Source: TWA4 sp045121095 | Lineage (GTDB): Bacteria > Bacillota > Clostridia > Lachnospirales > Lachnospiraceae | Length of the DNA: 20,463 bases | Direction: 5' to 3' | NCBI GenBank assembly: GCA_045121095.1 | Contig: JBGVFN010000019.1 | Location: forward strand, 1-20,463 | Part shown: one piece after another, positions 14,902 to 20,463 of the stretch | Layout of the letters: each line of letters begins with the position of its first letter | Numbering within the stretch: the stretch's first letter is position 1 | Notes under the pieces: generated by a model | Told to the model about the DNA's origin: nothing | Seen by the model: the letters and a program-made list of their open reading frames with translations, nothing else | Database searches by the model: none | Program-made: the position numbers and the translations under genes

Positions 14902-14945
14902 TCAACAGAGCATGACCGTATATCCCTGCCCCTGTTGAACTGTTA
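14902..14945. repeat. Dispersed element, copy 9, reverse orientation
   Basis: TTGAACTGTTA (14935-14945) is the core on the minus strand. TCAACAG (14902-14908) and CTGTTGA (14932-14938) form a 7-bp inverted repeat enclosing GCATGACC, the block found after the core in other copies. It lies between sbcC and the cysteine-cluster gene, next to a purine-rich tract (minus strand) at 14945-14970. Confidence 0.5.
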
Positions 14946-14971
14946 CCTTTTCTTTCTCTTTTTCTTTCTCT

Positions 14972-17900
14972 TTAGCGATCCCAACGGGCATGACTGCCCT
15001 TTTCATCTCTGGTTACGATTAATTTCTGTTCAATCTGCTCTTTCAACTCCGTAACATGAGAAATAATACCAATCAGCCGTTTCTGTCCTGCCAGTTCGTT
15101 TAATACACGAATAGCATCTTCTCTGGACTGATCGTCCAGAGAGCCAAAGCCCTCATCTATAAACATGGTATCAAGATGTACTTTTCCTGCCCGACTCTGT
15201 ATCATATCCGCCATACCCAGTGCCATAGCAAGTGCTGCCATAAATGATTCTCCACCGGAAAGTGTTTTCACATCTCTGGTTTTTCCTGTAACCAGACTAT
15301 ATACATCCAAATCCAGTCCAGCTGCTGCATTACCACTGAAATTCTCATAACTGCGGCACTGAAGGATAAACTGGTCTCTTGTCATGATTCGCAATCGCTT
15401 ATTCGCTTCATAAATGATCTCCTCAAAATACCGCCGCAGCATATAGGTCTGGAAATCCAGCTTCAGATCCAGTTTGCCATTGGCTGTTCGATTTAGATGG
15501 TATACCACATTGTACTCTTCTTTTACCTGTTCATAATCTTTCAGCAATTTGCGTAACACAGAAAGACGTTTTTTATTATTGTCCAGAATGCTGAACAGCA
15601 TTTTCTCCTGTTCTTCTTTTTCCTGCCGCTGTTTTTGCAAATGCTGTTCCTGTTTTTGTAAACCGGTCAGATCTTCTCTTGTTTTTCCATCCAGCTGTCT
15701 GGTATACGTTTCCACCTCTGATTGCACGCGGGTACATCTTTGATGATATTCATCACAATCTGCCTCCATCTTTCGAATCTGTTCCGGTTTCATACGACTG
15801 TTCAGATAACTCTGTTTATCTGTAAATCCATGCTCTTTAAGGCTGTTGGAAAACAGTTCATATGCCTGAGACAGCTGCACTTTTACCTGCAGTTTCTGCT
15901 CTGACTGTGCCTGATACCTGCCACTGATCTCCTGCAGTTTATTCGTAATCTGAACTTGATTTTGCTGTGCTCTGACCAGATTTTGCTCCAGCTTTTGTAT
16001 CTGACATTGTACCATGTCTAAATGCTGCTGAGCAATCTGTTTGTTTTCGTATTTGAGCTGATTTTGCTGGCTTTGAATTTGAGTCTGCAATTTTACACAT
16101 ACAATATTTTGTTGTTCCAGTTTTTGTTCCAGCACAGCCTGCATATCCAGATCTGCCTGATTTTCTAACTCCAGCTTTTTCTGTTGTTTTTGCGCTTCTT
16201 CATACTGTTTTTTCTGCTTTTCTGCCTGTTTCAGCGATTTTTCAACACAGAGACATTCTTTTTTCCAGTCTGTAAGCAGGTTTCCCAGCTTCTCCCAGAA
16301 AGATTCATTTATCTCATAAGATTCATTCACCTTATGTGTTTCACTTGTTTCATAAGATTCACTGATTTCATATATTCCTTCTGGCTCGTTAAAAGCAATT
16401 TCCAAACTTTGAAGCGCCGTTTTTAATTCGACCTGAAAAGCCACCAATTCCCTGTCTTTTTCCTGACAGATATCTTTCTGCTGATTGAGCCGCTGCTCCA
16501 AACAGTCCATGACCTGTTTTTTCTGTTCGGTTTCCTGCTGTGTGACTGCATGCTCAGATAAAGCTGCCTTTTTCGGATGAGTCAGGGAACCACACACAGG
16601 GCAGGGCTGGTGTTCTTCCAGATCTGCTGCCAACAAACCGGCCTGTTCAGCAATAAATGCATGATATGCCTGCTGATAGGATGTGACAGCCTGCTCATAC
16701 TGAGTTAATAATTGTTTCATCTGTTTTTTCTCTTTAACAGATATCCCCTGCAGCTGCTTCCAAAGATCCTTTTTTCCACAAATCCGAGTCAATTCTTTCT
16801 CTTTATCCACTATTTTCACATAAGAATCCCTGGCCTGATAATAAAATTCCTGACATCCTTCATAGGTTTCCTGCACATTTTTGGCCTGTTCCAGTAAAGC
16901 ATTTCGCTCCTCTATCTTTTTCTTCAGCTGTGCGTCCTGTTTCTGCAGTTTAACCTGCTCTCCACTCTGCCTTTCCAATTCCTTTTTCTTTAAATGAAGC
17001 TGTTCATAATATTCCATACTGGTTTCAAGGGCAGCTTTTTCCTGCTGCAGACCCGGTATCTTTCTTTCTCTCTGAGAAAAAGCTTCCTGCAGCTGTACAT
17101 CGGCCTGTTCTTTTTGCTGTTTCAGACGGTTCCTATCCAGCTCCAGCTGTTCCATCTCAGCAGTTAAATTTTGAAACTGTGTATTACTTTCAGAAACCTG
17201 TTTGGCTTTATCATCTACAAGCAAAGCGCTGCGCGCCGCCCGACATCGCCCGCCAAGACTTTCAAACTCCTCTTTTTGAGCAAGCAGATCTTCTGCGCTC
17301 TGTTTTGCCAGATGTAAACGTTCAAACAATTCATTGACGGCTTTTCCTGCTGTAATCTGTCCATGAATCTGGCGAATCTGCTGCTCCAATTCATCTTTTT
17401 CTTCAGCGAACTGTTTTTCCTGCAGTTGCTCTTCTTCAATCAGCTTCTCCAAAAAAGTAAATAATTCTTCATTGCTAATTTCAGAAATACCCGCTTTTTT
17501 CTGTTGTTCCCACTGTTCTGTAAACGTACTGTCAGCTGGTACCTGCACACCAGCCAGTTCTCTTTCACTAAACTTCTGCAGATCTGCCCGTTTCCCATAA
17601 AGCTTCTTGCAGTATTCGTTCAGATGTATCTGTACCTGATTATAACAATCCGTGCCAAAAATCTTCTCAAAAATAGCTTTTCGATCATTGGAGGAAGCTA
17701 AAAGCAATTCTCTGAAATCCCCCTGAGCAATCATGGCAACCTGACAGAATTGATCCATATCCAGCCCTACAATTTCTTCCAGCTTCTTGTTTGTTTCCTT
17801 TACTTTACCAGGAAAAACCGTTCCATCCGGTAAAATCAACTCTACTTTACCGGTCTGCCCTGCAATATCGGGCCGTCTGCTTACCGTATAGATCTTTCCT

Positions 17901-18154
17901 TCTTCCTCAAATGTATATTCCACATAAGTCTTTGCTTTGGAAGCCGCAAACTGACTCCCCATCATCTTCCCTGTTCTGCGATTTCCGCTGGTAAATCCAT
18001 AAAGCGCATATGTAATGGCATCAAATATGGTAGTTTTACCTGCACCTGTATCTCCGGTAATCAGAAAAATCCCCTGATTTGTACCGGAAAAACTGATTTC
18101 TTCCCGCCCTGCATAAGAACCGAAAGCAGACATTACAATCTTAATGGGTTTCAT
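14972..18154 (-). CDS. sbcC: SbcC-type nuclease subunit (Rad50-like SMC ATPase)
   Basis: 1060 residues. With SbcD it forms the Mre11-Rad50-like complex that opens DNA hairpins and processes protein-blocked ends. Walker A is GDTGAGKTT at 34-42. The centre is two long Gln/Glu/Lys-rich coiled-coil arms joined by a zinc hook, CPVCGS, at about 517-522. The ABC signature LSGGESFMAALAMALG and Walker B TMFIDEGFGSLDD are near the C-terminus. Its ATG shares one base with the sbcD stop (TGATG), so translation is coupled. A 12-residue in-frame repeat rich in Glu/Ser/Tyr lies in the second coiled-coil arm at about 590-618. Confidence 0.96.
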   Translation of the reverse strand: MKPIKIVMSAFGSYAGREEISFSGTNQGIFLITGDTGAGKTTIFDAITYALYGFTSGNRRTGKMMGSQFAASKAKTYVEYTFEEEGKIYTVSRRPDIAGQTGKVELILPDGTVFPGKVKETNKKLEEIVGLDMDQFCQVAMIAQGDFRELLLASSNDRKAIFEKIFGTDCYNQVQIHLNEYCKKLYGKRADLQKFSERELAGVQVPADSTFTEQWEQQKKAGISEISNEELFTFLEKLIEEEQLQEKQFAEEKDELEQQIRQIHGQITAGKAVNELFERLHLAKQSAEDLLAQKEEFESLGGRCRAARSALLVDDKAKQVSESNTQFQNLTAEMEQLELDRNRLKQQKEQADVQLQEAFSQRERKIPGLQQEKAALETSMEYYEQLHLKKKELERQSGEQVKLQKQDAQLKKKIEERNALLEQAKNVQETYEGCQEFYYQARDSYVKIVDKEKELTRICGKKDLWKQLQGISVKEKKQMKQLLTQYEQAVTSYQQAYHAFIAEQAGLLAADLEEHQPCPVCGSLTHPKKAALSEHAVTQQETEQKKQVMDCLEQRLNQQKDICQEKDRELVAFQVELKTALQSLEIAFNEPEGIYEISESYETSETHKVNESYEINESFWEKLGNLLTDWKKECLCVEKSLKQAEKQKKQYEEAQKQQKKLELENQADLDMQAVLEQKLEQQNIVCVKLQTQIQSQQNQLKYENKQIAQQHLDMVQCQIQKLEQNLVRAQQNQVQITNKLQEISGRYQAQSEQKLQVKVQLSQAYELFSNSLKEHGFTDKQSYLNSRMKPEQIRKMEADCDEYHQRCTRVQSEVETYTRQLDGKTREDLTGLQKQEQHLQKQRQEKEEQEKMLFSILDNNKKRLSVLRKLLKDYEQVKEEYNVVYHLNRTANGKLDLKLDFQTYMLRRYFEEIIYEANKRLRIMTRDQFILQCRSYENFSGNAAAGLDLDVYSLVTGKTRDVKTLSGGESFMAALAMALGMADMIQSRAGKVHLDTMFIDEGFGSLDDQSREDAIRVLNELAGQKRLIGIISHVTELKEQIEQKLIVTRDEKGSHARWDR
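16314..16361. repeat. In-frame 36-bp repeat inside sbcC
   Basis: TCATAAGATTCA occurs at 16314-16325 and again exactly 36 bp on (16350-16361), with similar flanks. In the protein it gives repeated (N/S)ESYE(I/T) units. It probably arose by tandem duplication in the coiled-coil, keeping the frame. Confidence 0.6.
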
Positions 18155-19341
18155 CAGTCATTGCCCTCCAATCTTTTCCATATTTTTTCCATAACTGCCA
18201 TCTCCTGTTCGTTCATGGAACGTTGATTCATCTCCTCAAAGAAGTGAGAGAATGCCTGAGAAAGCGTCCATTCATCCTGGACGGAAGAAGTCTCCTCAAA
18301 ACGCGCACGGGTTCTCTGGTTATCCACACGTATTTCCAGAATATACTCATAACACTCTTCTAACTTATCTTTGGCATCTGTTAATAACCCCTCATCCTCA
18401 TCTGTCAGAATGATACTTACATAATCCTGGCAACGATCATATTGGTCTGAAGCAGCAGATTTTGCCGCATCCAGAACTTCCTGAAGAGTTCCCCTTACGG
18501 TTCGCACATCCTGTCCGCATGTCAGAGGTAAAAATGAAATCCGGGCAGGCTGCCCCTTTTCTTCCAGTTCTACCTGAACTACAGACTTCCTGTGGTGTTC
18601 CTCGCTGATGGAATACTTTAACGGGGTCCCCGAATAACGTACATGAGGATACTTCACTTTCTGACAACCATGAAGATGTCCCAATGCCGCATAGTCAAAC
18701 TCTGCCAGTAGATCCACATGAACCTGGTCAATACCGCCTACCGAAATACTGGTCTGTTCTGATTCACAAGTTTCCGGTTCACAGCCATCTGACGCATAAA
18801 ACTGATGTGAGAGAATCACATTGCGCCTGGTCCAGTCAATCGTTTCCCGGCGAAGTACTTCTTCCACGGCCTGTGACCAGGTGATACTCTGGCCTTCTTC
18901 AAACAATTTTCTGACATAAGCAGGTTTTGTAAAGGGCAGCAGATAGAAATCCACTTCTCCCCAGGAATCTGTTAAAGTAACTTTCTTCAAATATTCCTCC
19001 GGTCCCGAAGGCGGCAGCACAGAAATATAGATATGATGGCGCTGCAAAAAAGAACTGGCATACTGCAGCCGTTCTGCCGAATCATGATTGCCTGCGATAA
19101 TTAGTACAGTCATCTCTGGAAGTGCCTCCGTCAGATGATTCAAAAAAGTATCAAAAATCGTATACGCTTCCCCGGAAGGAACAGATTTATCAAAAATATC
19201 CCCTGCAATCATCATAACATCCGGCTGCGCCTCACAAGCCAGCGCTATGATCTGGTTCAGTATCTCATGCTGACACTTTGCCAGATTGTATTTATGTAAT
19301 GATCTGCCAATATGCAGATCTGATATATGAAATAACTTCAT
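18154..19341 (-). CDS. sbcD: SbcD-type nuclease subunit (Mre11-like)
   Basis: 395 residues, the exonuclease/hairpin endonuclease partner of SbcC. The calcineurin-like metal sites are all visible: SDLHIGRSLH (7-16), AGDIFD (46-51), GNHD (84-87), LSHQF with His179, and LGHLHG with His222 and His224. The C-terminal region after about 280 is the SbcC-binding/capping part. AGGGGG six bases upstream supports the start. It overlaps sbcC by one base and lies 66 bp after the phosphoesterase gene; that gap contains repeat copy 10. Confidence 0.95.
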   Translation of the reverse strand: MKLFHISDLHIGRSLHKYNLAKCQHEILNQIIALACEAQPDVMMIAGDIFDKSVPSGEAYTIFDTFLNHLTEALPEMTVLIIAGNHDSAERLQYASSFLQRHHIYISVLPPSGPEEYLKKVTLTDSWGEVDFYLLPFTKPAYVRKLFEEGQSITWSQAVEEVLRRETIDWTRRNVILSHQFYASDGCEPETCESEQTSISVGGIDQVHVDLLAEFDYAALGHLHGCQKVKYPHVRYSGTPLKYSISEEHHRKSVVQVELEEKGQPARISFLPLTCGQDVRTVRGTLQEVLDAAKSAASDQYDRCQDYVSIILTDEDEGLLTDAKDKLEECYEYILEIRVDNQRTRARFEETSSVQDEWTLSQAFSHFFEEMNQRSMNEQEMAVMEKIWKRLEGND

Positions 19342-19386
19342 GTAATCCCCCTTATTTCACTCAAAATATAACAACTGTATTTTTCA

Positions 19387-19407
19387 TAACGATTCAGCAG
19401 AGTATGC
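19387..19407. repeat. Dispersed TAACNRTTCAG element, copy 10
   Basis: TAACGATTCAG at 19387-19397 followed by CAGAGTATGCC, the long form. It lies in the short gap between the phosphoesterase gene and sbcD. Confidence 0.55.
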
Positions 19408-20154
19408 CTATACATACCATATCCTCATATCTTCCAGTCTCAGACAGCCCAGCCGGCCGCCTTTGTGCCGATAACCGCTTCCACAATCCAGATCAATATA
19501 CTCTCTTCTTTGCAGCATATATGGAACCGCATCAAAAGCAAATCCGGCAATCACAGGTACATGTCCCACCAAAAGCCGTTTATCAAAACGTACAGACTGG
19601 GGCAGATCATATAAATCATTGGAAATACTATATTCCCATGGTTTATTTTTAAATGCCCAGCAAATTGCCCGCTCCACATCAAAAGGAATCAAACCGGACA
19701 AATCCGGATAACAGAAATCAGGTGCATTCCAGGAAGGAGAAGGGCGTAAAAATCCTGTATGAGTCAGTAAATACGGGCGATCCAGAACCGGAATCTCCTT
19801 CGGTGTCAATACCAGATACCAGGGAAGACTTCTTACATAGTCCTGCAGTCCGCTTCTTTCTTCAGCCGGTATCCTGCCAAGCTGATAAAGAGTATTGCGT
19901 CCTCCATAAGCCCTCCACTGCCGTTCAAATAGCCGGTCTTTCTCTGCCAGTTCCATAAAATATTCATGATTTCCTTTGAGCAAAACCACATGTTCTGTAT
20001 CCCGGCAAAATTGCAGCATCTCTACATTCTGGTGTCCACGATCAATGACATCCCCCAGAATATAAAGCCAGTCCTGCTGTGAAAAAGCGATTACTGAAAG
20101 CATCTCCAGAAAATGCTCGAAATCTCCATGTATATCTGACATTACATAATGCAT
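19408..20154 (-). CDS. PPP-type metallophosphoesterase (serine/threonine phosphatase-like)
   Basis: 248 residues from the ATG at 20154, chosen because GGAAGGGAAGG ends eight bases upstream. The in-frame ATG at 20175 has no ribosome site. The PPP signature is complete: MSDIHGDF with Asp7 and His9, LGDVIDRG with Asp35, LKGNHEYF with Asn62-His63, then LLTHTG and LVGHVP. Bacterial members include protein phosphatases and Ap4A hydrolases; the substrate cannot be told from sequence. It is the first gene of the sbcDC unit and lies 57 bp after a predicted transcription start, so it may share DNA-damage control. Confidence 0.88.
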   Translation of the reverse strand: MHYVMSDIHGDFEHFLEMLSVIAFSQQDWLYILGDVIDRGHQNVEMLQFCRDTEHVVLLKGNHEYFMELAEKDRLFERQWRAYGGRNTLYQLGRIPAEERSGLQDYVRSLPWYLVLTPKEIPVLDRPYLLTHTGFLRPSPSWNAPDFCYPDLSGLIPFDVERAICWAFKNKPWEYSISNDLYDLPQSVRFDKRLLVGHVPVIAGFAFDAVPYMLQRREYIDLDCGSGYRHKGGRLGCLRLEDMRIWYV

Positions 20155-20216
20155 ATGCTGCACCTTCCCTTCCATTTAAAAATGTATTTAAGTCCCTTCC
20201 ATCTATAAAAGTAAAC

Positions 20217-20294
20217 TCATTCTACCACACAAACATTTGTTTGTAAATAAACATGAGATAAGATAAATATAAAATTATTATAAATTTCAAACAT
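20217..20294 (-). CDS. 25-codon ORF with strong ribosome site after the group II intron
   Basis: GAGGAGG stands six bases before an ATG that opens 25 codons (MFEIYNNFIFILSHVY then a stop at 20217). It overlaps the promoter of the phosphoesterase gene, so it is likely the broken remnant of a gene whose 5' region received the group II intron, or a short leader ORF. The product is not recognised. Confidence 0.35.
   Translation of the reverse strand: MFEIYNNFIFILSHVYLQTNVCVVE
20219..20247 (-). promoter_or_regulatory. Sigma-A promoter of the phosphoesterase-sbcDC operon with a LexA-like box
   Basis: TTTACA (20247-20242) and TAGAAT (20224-20219) are separated by exactly 17 bp on the leftward strand. 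The spacer carries a perfect palindrome, ACAAACA-AA-TGTTTGT (20244-20229). Its core CAAACAAATGTTTG differs from the Gram-positive LexA consensus CGAACRNRYGTTYG at one position. Its placement over the -35 box and spacer suits a repressor site. LexA control is inferred. Confidence 0.55.
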
Positions 20295-20323
20295 GCTCTA
20301 CCTCCTCAAAACTTTCTCTGTAA

Positions 20324-20463
20324 ATCGAGTAGGGCGGATTAAACCGCCCTCTCACACCACCAGTACGTGCCGTTCGGCATACGGCGGTTCAACATAACTT
20401 CAAAGCATGACGCTCATTGTAGTAGTCGAGACAGCTAATGAGACCAGCCTTGGCAAGTACCTC
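20324..20463 (-). mobile_element. Group II intron, 3' end (cut by window edge)
   Basis: After the maturase stop codon (minus strand) comes a domain V-like hairpin at about 20356-20388. CCGCCGTA pairs with TAC(T)GGTGG across a CG bulge, and TGCC-GAAC-GGCA forms the tip. It is followed by GTGAGAGG and a domain VI-like GGGCGG-TTTAAT-CCGCCC stem, ending CTACTCGAT near 20324. This order is typical of the 3' end of bacterial group II introns. The exact splice site is uncertain by a few bases. The 5' part lies outside the window. Confidence 0.85.
20389..20463 (-). CDS. ltrA: Group II intron-encoded reverse transcriptase/maturase, C-terminal end (partial)
   Basis: The last 24 codons before TGA at 20391-20389. 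The reading ends LISCLDYYNERHALKLC, which I recognise as the usual C-terminus of a common clostridial LtrA-type intron protein. Such proteins combine reverse transcriptase, maturase and often an HNH endonuclease domain. The rest is beyond the window edge, so intactness cannot be judged. Confidence 0.82.
   Translation of the reverse strand, partial: EVLAKAGLISCLDYYNERHALKLC

Noticed and set aside
14199..20154. Nuclease-based defence island
   Set aside because: SbcC, SbcD, the PPP phosphoesterase and the cysteine-cluster protein are all ordinary chromosomal families with full housekeeping motifs, next to aroD; nothing points to a defence system.

Overview
The window looks like a chromosomal segment of a low-to-medium GC anaerobic Clostridia member, most likely Lachnospiraceae (Blautia/Ruminococcus-like). 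The reasons are a split two-gene transketolase, a DapL lysine route, a NiaR (HTH+3H) repressor, NADP-type glutamate dehydrogenase, consensus sigma-A promoters, strong GGAGG ribosome sites, and an HPr with Lys where Bacillus HPr has Ser46. The genus is an inference. No tRNA, rRNA or CRISPR was seen.

Left part (1-4494, minus strand): gdhA is followed by a terminator. Next comes a promoter with a roughly 170-nt hairpin-rich leader driving the N- and C-terminal transketolase subunits and an S51-type peptidase, closed by an intrinsic terminator.

4495-7260: a 580-bp intergenic region separates gdhA from a divergent CdaR/SdaR-type regulator on the plus strand. It holds overlapping divergent promoters and an isolated 17-bp-stem hairpin that could end a small RNA. 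The regulator converges on niaR across a shared terminator. Between niaR and dapL lie a perfect 16-bp inverted repeat and two kinds of short tandem repeat.

7259-11100 (minus): dapL has its own promoter. The PTS operon ptsH-ptsI is preceded by an extended -10 promoter and two small unrecognised ORFs (80 and 36 codons).

11319-20154 (minus): a co-directional run of phosphoesterase, sbcD, sbcC, a YkgJ-type cysteine-cluster protein, aroD, a DagK/YegS lipid kinase and fdhD. The phosphoesterase-sbcD-sbcC unit starts at a good sigma-A promoter whose spacer carries a LexA-like palindrome, suggesting damage-inducible expression. Most junctions in this run contain copies of a short dispersed element, TAACNRTTCAG, often part of a hairpin. 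The same element occurs in several gaps on the left, giving about ten copies in 20 kb and none seen inside genes.

Right edge (20324-20463, minus): the 3' end of a group II intron (end of the maturase ORF plus domains V/VI), inserted just upstream of a strong ribosome site and a 25-codon ORF.
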